Assembly (NCBI GenBank): GCA_913042085.1
Contig: CAJWKH010000004.1
Span: forward strand, 1 to 37,312
Direction: 5' to 3'
DNA: 37,312 bases
From: an uncultured Gammaproteobacteria bacterium
Lineage (GTDB): Bacteria > Pseudomonadota > Gammaproteobacteria > Magnimaribacterales > Magnimaribacteraceae
The translations under genes and the position numbers were made by a program. Under the pieces are notes generated by a model. The model did not search any database, was not told where the DNA came from, and saw nothing but the letters and a program-made list of their open reading frames with translations. Below, piece by piece: positions 27,477 through 36,144 of the stretch (position 1 is the stretch's first letter; each line of letters begins with the position of its first letter).

Positions 27477-28532
27477 CTACTTTAGGCTTAGATTAATTTT
27501 ACTTAATTCTTCTGACCCTGGGCATAAATCTTTACTTCCCATTGCGTTGAGTGGTGTATCAGACACATTAAGTATTTCTTTAAGGTCCTTAGCATCAGGG
27601 TTGACATATAATAGGCCTGTGGTGACTTTGTTGTCTCTCTGAGATTCTTGAATACTTTTTATGGCAGAGATTTTATCTTGTGGGTCATAGTCTTCAGATA
27701 ATTTTTCTAAAGACAGCAAAGAACCATCATGTAGGGGAACTTCAATAGACGAACCTTCTTCGTAGTTTGCAGTTATTTCTTTGCCCAAAGGAACAAAATC
27801 TGGTTTTGCAAGAGAATCATTGTGCTCTCTAATGTAGTCGTAACTTTTAGTCGATGTGTTGTGATTATTAAAAGTAACACATGGAGATATTATATCTAGA
27901 AAAGAAAACCCTTTATGAGCGATAGCAGCTTTAAGGAGAGGGACTAATTGATCTTTATCACCTGAGAAGCCTCTAGCAACGAAACTGGCACCTAACTGTA
28001 TTGCCATTGAAGGCAGATCAATGGAAGGGAATAGGTTGTCATCTCCATATTTACTTTTAGATTCAAGATCATTTGTTGCAGAAAATTGACCTTTGGTCAA
28101 TCCATAGGTTCCATTGTTCTCAACAATGTAGGTCATATTTACTTGACGTCTAGCACAATGAATAAATTGACCAATGCCTATAGAAGCACTATCACCATCT
28201 CCTGAAACTCCCAGATAAAGAAGTTCGTGATTCGCCATCGCCGCCCCTGTAGCTACTGATGGCATTCTTCCATGTACTGAATTGAAGCCATGAGATTGAT
28301 TCAGAAAATAAGCAGGAGCTTTTGAAGAGCACCCAATTCCTGATAATTTAGCTACTTTGTAGGACTCTATGCTTAACTGAAAGCAGGCCTCAACTATCGC
28401 TGAACTTATAGAATCATGTCCACAGCCAGCACATAACGTAGAAACAGCGCCTTCATAATCTCTTCTGGTGAGACCTAATTCATTTCTTTCCAGTAATGGA
28501 TGATGATTCTTTGGTTTTACTATGTATGTCAT
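27477..28532 (-). CDS. 2-oxoacid:ferredoxin oxidoreductase beta subunit (TPP-binding)
   Basis: CAGCGHDSISSAI, GIGCSSKAP, HGRMPSVATGAAMAN, GDGDSASIGIGQFIHCARRQVNMTYIVENNGTYGLTKGQ. Confidence 0.93.
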   Translation of the reverse strand: MTYIVKPKNHHPLLERNELGLTRRDYEGAVSTLCAGCGHDSISSAIVEACFQLSIESYKVAKLSGIGCSSKAPAYFLNQSHGFNSVHGRMPSVATGAAMANHELLYLGVSGDGDSASIGIGQFIHCARRQVNMTYIVENNGTYGLTKGQFSATNDLESKSKYGDDNLFPSIDLPSMAIQLGASFVARGFSGDKDQLVPLLKAAIAHKGFSFLDIISPCVTFNNHNTSTKSYDYIREHNDSLAKPDFVPLGKEITANYEEGSSIEVPLHDGSLLSLEKLSEDYDPQDKISAIKSIQESQRDNKVTTGLLYVNPDAKDLKEILNVSDTPLNAMGSKDLCPGSEELSKINLSLK

Positions 28533-28540
28533 TTTGTTCC

Positions 28541-30361
28541 TTATGAAGCAGCTACAGACGGAATGCCTGAAATATGCGCATTTATTTTATTTGTTATAAA
28601 AGAAGCAGTAATGGGCTGTCCATCAAAACATAAAATTGAAACTAATTTATCAGGAATAATCCCTCCTTCTGCCATTAAAAGTGTTCTCATTTGTCCATCT
28701 CTGTTTTGCTCTATTATGAATAATAGATCATGTTCTTCAATAAACTCCCAAACCTCTAAATTAAAAGGAAAGGACCTGATCCTCATCGCATCGATATCAA
28801 TATTCTGATCTTTTAGGTTATCTAAAGCTTCTTGCATAGAGCAATCGGTACTTCCAAAATAAATTACACCAATTGAGCTTGTACTAGCTTCCTGATTAAA
28901 AATGGGAGCTGGAACCGTAGAGGAGGCTGTTTGAAATTTTTTAGTTAATCTTGAAAGTACTTCAGCATTTTTAGCACCATCTTCTGTGTATCTTGCGTAT
29001 TCGTCATGAGAAGTTCCTCTTGTGAAATAAGCTCCCTTTTGAGGGTGAGTTCCTGGGTATGTTCTGTATGGAACTCCATCTCCATCTACATCTAGATATC
29101 TGCCAAATTCTTCTATTTCATCTAGATCTTCTTTAGATAAAACCTTACCTCGATCGTATTCTTTTAAATCATTCCATTGAAATTCTTTTGAAGACCAATC
29201 ATTCATCCCCAAATCTAAATCTAAAAGAACTATTACGGGAGTCTGATACCTTTCGGCTAGATCAAAAGCTTCTACTGCAAACTCAAAACATTCCTTAGGA
29301 TCAGAAGGGATTAGCATTATATGCTTTGTATCTCCATGAGAAGCATAAGCACAACTTAAAAGATCAGATTGTTGAGTTCTTGTAGGCATTCCAGTTGATG
29401 GCCCACCTCTTTGGACATTAAATAGAACTGCAGGAACTTCTGCAAAGTAAGCTAAACCAATGAATTCACTCATCAAAGATACACCTGGTCCACTTGTAGC
29501 TGTAAAAGCTCTTGCGCCATTCCAATTAGCTCCTATGGTCATTCCCATTGCAGCTAATTCATCTTCTGCTTGAATAAAAGCATATTTGTTTTTATCGGTC
29601 CCTACCTCAACTCGAAACTTTTCACTATATTTATCAAAAGATTCTGCTAAAGAAGTTGATGGAGTAATAGGATACCAAGCACAGACAGTTGCTCCACCAT
29701 AAACGCAACCAAGGCCAGCAGCATCATTACCACTTGTTAATATCAAACCTTCAGTTTTATTAGAATTCTTAACCTTGATTTCACAAAATTCTTTAAAGTT
29801 ATCTTCTGCATACTTATATCCTATGTTTAAGGCCTTTACATTTGGTTCTATAAGTTTTTCCTTGCCTTTAAATTGTTCTTCTATAAGAACAATGTAAATC
29901 TCTTTATCCATTTCTAATATAGAAGCTAATAATCCAACATAACCCAAATTCTTAAACAATAATCTTTGTTTAGGATTACTAAATTCTTGGACACATAATT
30001 TGGTTAGGGGTATTTCTATAATATTTATATCATCTCTTCCAAAATCTCTTTTCCACGAGGAGTCGTAAATCAAATAACCACCTTGTTTTAAATCAGCAAC
30101 ATCTTGTCTATAAGATTGAGGGTTCATAGCAACAGCTATATCTATGCCTTCTCTTCTGCCTAAGTATCCTTTCTCGTTTACTCTAACCTCAAACCAAGTT
30201 GGTAAACCTTGAATATTAGAAGGAAATATATTTTTAGGACTAACAGGAATACCAGATCTAAAGACTCCTTTTGCAAACGTTTGGTTAGCACTCGCAGACC
30301 CTGATCCGTTTACGTTAGCAAACTTAATAACAAAATCATTAATAGAAGATATCTTGCTCAT
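28541..30361 (-). CDS. 2-oxoacid:acceptor oxidoreductase, fused gamma-alpha subunit (start ATG at 30361; ORF track over-extends to 30421)
   Basis: N-terminal gamma-domain GSGSASANQTFAKGVFRSGIPVSPKNIFPSNIQGLPTWFEVRV; alpha-domain GNDAAGLGCVYGGATVCAWYPITPSTSLAE, TSGPGVSLMSEFIGLAYFAEVPAVLFNVQRGGPSTGMPTRTQQSDL; ATGA overlap with upstream gene. Confidence 0.93.
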   Translation of the reverse strand: MSKISSINDFVIKFANVNGSGSASANQTFAKGVFRSGIPVSPKNIFPSNIQGLPTWFEVRVNEKGYLGRREGIDIAVAMNPQSYRQDVADLKQGGYLIYDSSWKRDFGRDDINIIEIPLTKLCVQEFSNPKQRLLFKNLGYVGLLASILEMDKEIYIVLIEEQFKGKEKLIEPNVKALNIGYKYAEDNFKEFCEIKVKNSNKTEGLILTSGNDAAGLGCVYGGATVCAWYPITPSTSLAESFDKYSEKFRVEVGTDKNKYAFIQAEDELAAMGMTIGANWNGARAFTATSGPGVSLMSEFIGLAYFAEVPAVLFNVQRGGPSTGMPTRTQQSDLLSCAYASHGDTKHIMLIPSDPKECFEFAVEAFDLAERYQTPVIVLLDLDLGMNDWSSKEFQWNDLKEYDRGKVLSKEDLDEIEEFGRYLDVDGDGVPYRTYPGTHPQKGAYFTRGTSHDEYARYTEDGAKNAEVLSRLTKKFQTASSTVPAPIFNQEASTSSIGVIYFGSTDCSMQEALDNLKDQNIDIDAMRIRSFPFNLEVWEFIEEHDLLFIIEQNRDGQMRTLLMAEGGIIPDKLVSILCFDGQPITASFITNKINAHISGIPSVAAS

Positions 30362-32370
30362 GAGTAAACTTTTGCTTCCTGATAAAGAAAATTCTGCATA
30401 TCCCATGCGCCGGTAGGGCATCTCTCAGCACAAAGACCGCAATGAAGGCAGACATCCTCGTCTTTAACCATAACCCTAGATGTTTGCTCTAATTCTTCTG
30501 ATACCAATATCTCTTGATTCAAATTTATAGCAGGTATTCTGAGACTATTTCTTAGATTCTCTTCAGCGTCATTTTGGATAAAATTAATACAGTCAGTAGG
30601 GCATATATCAACACAAGCATCACATTCAATGCATAGATCTTCGGAAAAGACGGTTTGTATATCACAGTTAAGACATCTTTGAGCTTCTTCGAGCGCCATT
30701 TTTTCATCAAAACCAAGCTCAACTTCCATCTTTAGATCTTTTAAAGATTCTTTTTGATCTGCATGCGGCACTAAAAATCTTCTTGCTTGAGAAATATCAT
30801 TATCATAGGACCATTCATGAACTCCCATTTTTTGACTTACAAGAGTGGTTGATGGTTCTGGTCTTTCATACAAATCTTCGTTTTGACAGAATTTGTCTAT
30901 AGAAATAGCTGCTTGATGTCCGTGAGCAGCAGCCCAAATAATATTCTCTGGTCCCCAGGCAGCATCTCCTCCGAAGAAAACTTTAGGATTTGTTGATTGG
31001 AACGTAACCTTATCGACTATAGGCATATCCCATTCTCCAAACTCTATTCCACAATCTCTTTCTATCCATTCGAATGCATTATCTTGACCTATAGCAACTA
31101 ATACATCATCACATTCAAAAATAACAGGGTCTTCTCCAGTGGGGACCAAAGATCTTTTTCCATTTTCATCAAATACCGCTTCTACTTTTTCAAATTCCAT
31201 GCCTACCAGTTTATGATCTCTGATAATAAATTTCTTAGGAACATGATTGTCATGTATGGGTATTCCTTCACCCATAGCATCTTCAATTTCCCATTCAGAA
31301 GCTTTCATTTGATCAAAAGGACTTCTAACGGTAACTTTTACTTGTTCAGCTCCAAGTCTTATAGATGTTCTGCAACAATCCATAGCAGTATTACCCCCAC
31401 CCAATACAATCACTTTTTTACCAATGGATTTTGTATGTTCAAACGCAATACTTGTAAGCCAATCTATGCCTATGTGAATATTTTTTTCTGCTTCTTGTCT
31501 TCCATCAATCTTTATATCTCTTCCTTTTGGAGCTCCTGTTCCAACAAAAATAGCATCAAAGTTTTCTTCTAAGAGATTTGTCATGCTCGTAATTTCAGAG
31601 TTAAAAATTGTTTTAATTCCCAAATTTAAAACTTGGTTCACTTCTTCATCTAGTACTTCTTCCGGCAATCTGAAAGAAGGGATATTTGTTCTCATCAGCC
31701 CCCCAGCCTTTCCATCCCTTTCAAAAAGGGTACATTCATATCCCATCATTACTAAATCTCTAGCTACGGTTAAAGAAGCTGGGCCGCCTCCAATAAGTGC
31801 AACTTTTTTTCCATTACTTGCTTCAACTTGAGGTATAAGACTTGCTATGTCATCCTTATAGTCATAGGTAACCCTTTTCAGTCTACAGATAGCTACAGCT
31901 TTTTCATGAGTTCTTGTTCTTCTACATGCCGGCTCACAAGGGCGATCACAAGTTCTCCCTAAAATACCAGGAAAGACGTTTGACTCCCAATTAAGCATAT
32001 AAGCTTCGTTATAGTTTCCTTGGGCAATTTGTCTAATGTATTCAGGTACAGGTGTATGAGCTGGACAAGCATGTTGGCAATCTACTACTTTATGATAGTA
32101 CTGAGGGTTTGATGTATCAGTAGGAGGTACAAACTCTTCAACATTAGGAATAATCTTTTGTTCTTCTTCTAGTCCTTTTGCTCTATCAATCTTATTTCTT
32201 AGTTGGTCTACAACTTCCCATCTAAGGTCTTGAGCTGTTTTTAAGTCATGCGTTTTTAAGGATTTTCTAAGGTCATAACCTAACTTTTCCTTTAAATCTT
32301 TAGGTACAGCTAATTTAACCCACCAAGTATTGTACCTTTTAAAAAGGTATCTAGTGTCCATATTACTCAT
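30358..32370 (-). CDS. GltD/DPD-like FAD/NAD(P)-binding oxidoreductase with multiple [4Fe-4S] motifs, carrying an N-terminal tyrosine-recombinase-type (DUF6538-like) domain
   Basis: Residues 1-70 RYLFKRYNTWWVKLAVPKDLKEKLGYDLRKSLKTHDLKTAQ; then CQHACPAHTPVPEYIRQIAQGNYNEAYMLNWESNVFPGILGRTCDRPCEPACRR, VALIGGGPASLTVARDL, VIVLGGGNTAMDC, CIECDACVDICP and CLHCGLCAERCP. Confidence 0.92.
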   Translation of the reverse strand: MSNMDTRYLFKRYNTWWVKLAVPKDLKEKLGYDLRKSLKTHDLKTAQDLRWEVVDQLRNKIDRAKGLEEEQKIIPNVEEFVPPTDTSNPQYYHKVVDCQHACPAHTPVPEYIRQIAQGNYNEAYMLNWESNVFPGILGRTCDRPCEPACRRTRTHEKAVAICRLKRVTYDYKDDIASLIPQVEASNGKKVALIGGGPASLTVARDLVMMGYECTLFERDGKAGGLMRTNIPSFRLPEEVLDEEVNQVLNLGIKTIFNSEITSMTNLLEENFDAIFVGTGAPKGRDIKIDGRQEAEKNIHIGIDWLTSIAFEHTKSIGKKVIVLGGGNTAMDCCRTSIRLGAEQVKVTVRSPFDQMKASEWEIEDAMGEGIPIHDNHVPKKFIIRDHKLVGMEFEKVEAVFDENGKRSLVPTGEDPVIFECDDVLVAIGQDNAFEWIERDCGIEFGEWDMPIVDKVTFQSTNPKVFFGGDAAWGPENIIWAAAHGHQAAISIDKFCQNEDLYERPEPSTTLVSQKMGVHEWSYDNDISQARRFLVPHADQKESLKDLKMEVELGFDEKMALEEAQRCLNCDIQTVFSEDLCIECDACVDICPTDCINFIQNDAEENLRNSLRIPAINLNQEILVSEELEQTSRVMVKDEDVCLHCGLCAERCPTGAWDMQNFLYQEAKVYS

Positions 32371-32482
32371 AGTTTAGGTATTATCTCCATATCCCCAATT
32401 TCTATATGGTACATAAAAAAACCTTATTTGCTAGTATTTTATAGGAATTTAAGAAATAAAACTTAATTTTTTATAGTTTTAA

Positions 32483-32496
32483 AGGTACATGTACCT
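32483..32496. promoter_or_regulatory. Palindromic candidate operator AGGTACATGTACCT in the divergent oxidoreductase/iscR intergenic region
   Basis: Perfect 14 bp palindrome; half-site GGTACAT recurs at 32408-32414. Confidence 0.5.
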
Positions 32497-32521
32497 CTTT
32501 ATTAATAATAGTTTACTATCT

Positions 32522-32546
32522 ATTCTTGACAAATTTAGTCAGGAAT
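32522..32546 (+). promoter_or_regulatory. IscR type 1 binding site ATTCTTGACAAATTTAGTCAGGAAT
   Basis: Near-match to the E. coli type 1 consensus ATASYYGACTRWWWYAGTCRRSTAT; overlaps iscR -35. Confidence 0.82.
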
Positions 32547-32553
32547 CTATAAT
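32526..32553 (+). promoter_or_regulatory. iscR promoter TTGACA-N16-TATAAT
   Basis: Consensus -35 (32526-32531) and -10 (32548-32553) directly upstream of iscR. Confidence 0.85.
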
Positions 32554-32560
32554 TTAACTA

Positions 32561-33010
32561 ATGAATCTAACTACTAAGGGAAAATACGCAGTAACTGCTG
32601 CTCTAGATCTAGCAATTAATGAAAACGATACTTCGTTTTCAAAGATTGCTGACGTAGCTAAAAGACAGTCTATACCCTCATCCTATCTAGAGCAGATTTT
32701 CAATCACCTTAGGAAAGCTGATATTTTAACTGCTTCGAGAGGACCCAAAGGTGGGTTTAAGCTATCTAGGTCTAGCGAAGACATTATGATAGGAGAGATT
32801 ATAACTGCTGTTGAAAAAAGAATGGATGCAACACAATGCTCTGGAGAAGGAATCTGTAATGCTGGATCTAAATGTGTGGCGCATAACTTGTGGACTGAAT
32901 TAAATGAAAATATAAATAGTTTTTTAATGAATAAATCTCTAAGAGATGTCTTGAATTCAAGAAAAGATGGTCCTTTGGCAAAAGAAAATTTTTTAATAGC
33001 TACTGGTTAA
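32561..33010 (+). CDS. iscR: Fe-S cluster assembly transcriptional regulator IscR (Rrf2 family)
   Basis: MNLTTKGKYAVTAALDLA, IPSSYLEQIFNHLRKADILTASRGPKGGFKLSR, cysteines CSGEGICNAGSKC. Confidence 0.96.
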   Translation: MNLTTKGKYAVTAALDLAINENDTSFSKIADVAKRQSIPSSYLEQIFNHLRKADILTASRGPKGGFKLSRSSEDIMIGEIITAVEKRMDATQCSGEGICNAGSKCVAHNLWTELNENINSFLMNKSLRDVLNSRKDGPLAKENFLIATG

Positions 33011-33016
33011 GCGAAT

Positions 33017-34231
33017 ATGAAATTACCAATTTACTTAGATTATGCTTCAACTACTCCAGTAGATCCGCGAGTAATAGAAAAGATGCAAGACTGTTTGTCT
33101 ATGGAAGGGAATTTTGGAAATCCGGCATCTAGATCTCATGCTTTTGGGTGGAAGGCTGAAGAGGCAACTGAACAGGCAAGACAACATGTAGCTGATTTAG
33201 TTAATTGTGATACCCGAGAAATCGTGTGGACTTCAGGAGCAACGGAATCTGATAATCTAGCTATAAAAGGATCTGCAAGATTTAATAAATCTAAAGGTAA
33301 TCATATTATTACTTCAAAAATAGAGCATAAAGCTGTTTTGGATAGTTGTAGGCAGTTAGAAACAGAAGGCTTTGAAGTGACTTATTTAGACCCCACGAAT
33401 AGAGGCATAATAACTACTGATATGGTTTCTGATGCTATAACAAAAGAAACCATCCTAGTTTCATTAATGCACCTAAATAATGAAATTGGAGTTATTAATG
33501 ATATACAAGAGATTGGAAATATAACTAGAGAAAGGGGCATTATTTTTCATGTAGATGCTGCTCAAAGCACTGGAAAGCTTCCTATAGATCTAGCTTCTTT
33601 AAATGTAGATTTGATGTCTTTTTCAGCTCACAAAACCTATGGCCCGAAAGGAATAGGAGCTCTTTATGCGGGCAGGAAACCCAGAGTTAGGTTAAAAGCT
33701 CAAATACATGGAGGAGGACACGAAAGAGGTATGCGGTCAGGAACTTTAGCCACTCACCAGATAGTAGGTATGGGCGAAGCTTTTAGAATTGCTAAAACCG
33801 ATATGGAGTCCGATAAAGAAAGAATTCAATCTTTAAGAGATAAGCTCTGGAATGGTTTGCAGGACATGGAAGAAGTGTATTTAAATGGAGACGAAGAATT
33901 AAGGGCTGCTGGTTTCTTGAATGTAAGTTTTAACTACGTTGAAGGTGAGTCTCTAATAATGGCATTAAAGGATATCGCGGTCTCTTCTGGATCGGCTTGC
34001 ACCTCTGCCAGTTTAGAGCCTTCATATGTTTTAAGAGCCTTGGGCTTAAAAGATGAGTTAGCTCACAGTTCAATCAGGTTTGGAATAGGTCGTTTCACCA
34101 ATGAAGAAGAGGTAGAATACACTATCGAACTGGTTAGGGACTCTGTTGAAAAATTAAGAAAACTTTCTCCTTTGTGGGATATGTATAAGGATGGAGTAGA
34201 TCTAGATTCAGTGGAATGGATGGCAACGTAA
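33017..34231 (+). CDS. iscS: Cysteine desulfurase IscS
   Basis: [54 protein letters not shown]. Confidence 0.98.
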   Translation: MKLPIYLDYASTTPVDPRVIEKMQDCLSMEGNFGNPASRSHAFGWKAEEATEQARQHVADLVNCDTREIVWTSGATESDNLAIKGSARFNKSKGNHIITSKIEHKAVLDSCRQLETEGFEVTYLDPTNRGIITTDMVSDAITKETILVSLMHLNNEIGVINDIQEIGNITRERGIIFHVDAAQSTGKLPIDLASLNVDLMSFSAHKTYGPKGIGALYAGRKPRVRLKAQIHGGGHERGMRSGTLATHQIVGMGEAFRIAKTDMESDKERIQSLRDKLWNGLQDMEEVYLNGDEELRAAGFLNVSFNYVEGESLIMALKDIAVSSGSACTSASLEPSYVLRALGLKDELAHSSIRFGIGRFTNEEEVEYTIELVRDSVEKLRKLSPLWDMYKDGVDLDSVEWMAT

Positions 34232-34253
34232 CGTGTTTATATAAGAGGGAAAT

Positions 34254-34658
34254 ATGGCATATAGTAAAAAAGTAATAGATAAATTTGAAAGTACATTAAA
34301 TGAACCAGAAAAAAATAGTGTTGGCAGATGGAACCCTTCCGATACTGATATTGGTACTGGAATGGTTGGAGCTCCTGCATGTGGAGATGTTATGAGGTTG
34401 CAAATAAAGTGCAAACCTAATAATAATAGTCATGTCATCAGCGATGTTAAATTTAAAACTTATGGATGTGGTTCAGCAATTGCGTCCTCCAGTGAGCTTG
34501 TAGACATGCTTATAGGAAAGACGCTTGAGGAAGCAAGAGAGATAAAAAATAAAGATATTGCTAATGCTTTAGATTTGCCACCTATCAAGATTCATTGCTC
34601 AGTTTTAGCAGAAGACAGCATTCATAAGGCAATAGAGGATTACGAATCTAAGACATAA
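34254..34658 (+). CDS. iscU: Fe-S cluster scaffold IscU
   Basis: GTGMVGAPACGDVMRLQIK, FKTYGCGSAIASSS, LPPIKIHCSVLAEDSIHKAIEDY. Confidence 0.98.
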   Translation: MAYSKKVIDKFESTLNEPEKNSVGRWNPSDTDIGTGMVGAPACGDVMRLQIKCKPNNNSHVISDVKFKTYGCGSAIASSSELVDMLIGKTLEEAREIKNKDIANALDLPPIKIHCSVLAEDSIHKAIEDYESKT

Positions 34659-34662
34659 ATTA

Positions 34663-35025
34663 ATGAGTAGTTCTTCACCAGTATCTTTTGATCCAAACAG
34701 CTTTTCATTAACTGATACAGCTGTAGATCATTTCTCAAGCAGTCTTGCTAATAAAGATTATTTAGGAGTAAGGTTTTCTGTGCTTGAAGCTACAGGCTGT
34801 TCTGGTTATACATATGAATTGGATTATGTGAATGAGAAAGGTCCTGAAGATGTTATTTTTACCTTTGAAGGTGTTTCAGTTTATATAGACAAAGACTCTT
34901 TTAAGTTTCTTAAAGGAACGAAGATTGATTTCTCAGTTGACGGAGCCAATGAAGGTCTTAAATTCTTAAATCCTAATGTAAGCGCAGTTTGTGGCTGCGG
35001 TGAGAGTTTCGAAGTAGATACATAA
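34663..35025 (+). CDS. iscA: Iron-sulfur carrier IscA (divergent)
   Basis: SLTDTAVDHFSSSL..GVRFSVLEATGCSGYTYELDYV..LKFLNPNVSAVCGCGESFEV. Confidence 0.92.
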   Translation: MSSSSPVSFDPNSFSLTDTAVDHFSSSLANKDYLGVRFSVLEATGCSGYTYELDYVNEKGPEDVIFTFEGVSVYIDKDSFKFLKGTKIDFSVDGANEGLKFLNPNVSAVCGCGESFEVDT

Positions 35026-35036
35026 CTCTATCCTAA

Positions 35037-35375
35037 ATGACTGTAATCAAAGTAAAGCCTCATAAGGAGCTTTGTCCTGATGGAGCAGTTCTTGAGGCAA
35101 AACCAGGCCAAACGGTAGCAGAAGTCCTTTTAGAGAATGACGTAAAGATAGAACATGCTTGTGAATTATCTTGTGCTTGCACAACTTGCCATGTGATTGT
35201 GAGGAAAGGTTTTAATTCGTTAGATTTTGCCAGCGAAGAAGAGGAAGATATGCTTGATAAGGCTTGGGGCTTAGAAGCGGAATCTAGGCTTAGCTGCCAA
35301 GCAGTAGTTGAAAGTGATGAGTTAGAGATAGAACTACCAAAATACACTATTAATATGGTTTCTGAGGAACACTAA
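35037..35375 (+). CDS. fdx: ISC system [2Fe-2S] ferredoxin
   Basis: CELSCACTTCHVIVRKGFNSL...EEEDMLDKAWGLEAESRLSCQA. Confidence 0.97.
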   Translation: MTVIKVKPHKELCPDGAVLEAKPGQTVAEVLLENDVKIEHACELSCACTTCHVIVRKGFNSLDFASEEEEDMLDKAWGLEAESRLSCQAVVESDELEIELPKYTINMVSEEH

Positions 35376-35376
35376 C

Positions 35377-35571
35377 ATGCTCTGGACAGAAGTAAGTGAA
35401 ATATCGATAGAGCTCTACGAAAACCACCCAGACGTTGACCCTCGATACATTCTATTTACTGACCTGCATAACTTAGTCATAAACTTAGAAGGTTTTAATG
35501 ATGATCCAACCAAGAGTAACGAAAGAATTTTAGAAGCTATCCAAATGAATTGGATTGAAGAGTTAAACTAA
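35377..35571 (+). CDS. iscX: Fe-S assembly protein IscX
   Basis: ENHPDVDPRYILFTDLHNLVINLEGFNDDPTKSNERILEAIQMNWIEE. Confidence 0.95.
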   Translation: MLWTEVSEISIELYENHPDVDPRYILFTDLHNLVINLEGFNDDPTKSNERILEAIQMNWIEELN

Positions 35572-35591
35572 CTATTACAAATATTTGTACG

Positions 35592-35597
35592 TATAAT
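35592..35597 (+). promoter_or_regulatory. Candidate ndk -10 TATAAT, preceded by palindrome TACAAATATTTGTA (35576-35589)
   Basis: Consensus hexamer 26 bp upstream of ndk ATG; no convincing -35. Confidence 0.4.
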
Positions 35598-35623
35598 GCG
35601 CATTTTTTAAAATAAGGAAAAGT

Positions 35624-36031
35624 ATGGCTTTAGAAAAGACACTTTCAATCATTAAACCAGACGCAATCTCTAAAGGTTTTGCAGAAGAGATCTGTAAAAG
35701 GCTTGAAGATGCAGGATTAAAGATTGCCTCAAAGAAATCTTTACATTTAACCGAGGAAGAAGCTGAAGGTTTTTATATAGAACATAAAGGAAAGCCCTTT
35801 TTCCCAGACCTAATAACTTTCATGACTTCAGGGCCTATTCAAGTTCAAATACTTGAAGGTGATAATGCAATTGTTAAGTATAGAGAGGTTATGGGGAACA
35901 CGAACCCTAAAGAAGCTGATCCAGGAACTTTAAGAGCTGACTTTGCTGATTCAATAGATGCAAATGCAGTCCATGGATCTGACTCTGAGAAGTCTGCAGA
36001 AAGAGAAATCCTTTATTTCTTTTCTAATTAA
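35624..36031 (+). CDS. ndk: Nucleoside diphosphate kinase
   Basis: [46 protein letters not shown] active-site motif. Confidence 0.98.
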   Translation: MALEKTLSIIKPDAISKGFAEEICKRLEDAGLKIASKKSLHLTEEEAEGFYIEHKGKPFFPDLITFMTSGPIQVQILEGDNAIVKYREVMGNTNPKEADPGTLRADFADSIDANAVHGSDSEKSAEREILYFFSN

Positions 36032-36103
36032 AATTCGATTTAAAGATTTCTTTCTTGTAGTTAACATTAAAGAATTAATTTTGATGATAAAATGATATAT
36101 AAA

Positions 36104-36134
36104 GAGGATTTATCTAACAGATATAGATAACCTC
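36104..36134 (+). other. Imperfect hairpin in the ispG 5' leader
   Basis: GAGG-AT-TTATCTA-ACAGATA-TAGATAA-CCTC: 11 bp stem with a 2 nt bulge, 7 nt loop, ending 10 bp before the TTG start. Confidence 0.5.
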
Positions 36135-36144
36135 CGTTTATCAA

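Noticed and set aside
28500-28808. 102-aa + strand ORF antisense to the oxidoreductase gene
   Set aside because: Covered by the conserved minus-strand CDS; no recognisable features.
30362-30421. N-terminal extension of the gamma-alpha oxidoreductase ORF (MPYRRMGYAEF...)
   Set aside because: Out-of-frame read of the upstream gene's 3' end; the ATGA overlap at 30358-30361 gives a better start, MSKISS.
31213-31831. Two + strand ORFs (119 and 82 aa) antisense to the GltD-like gene
   Set aside because: Composition typical of shadow ORFs; opposite strand encodes conserved FAD/NAD motifs.
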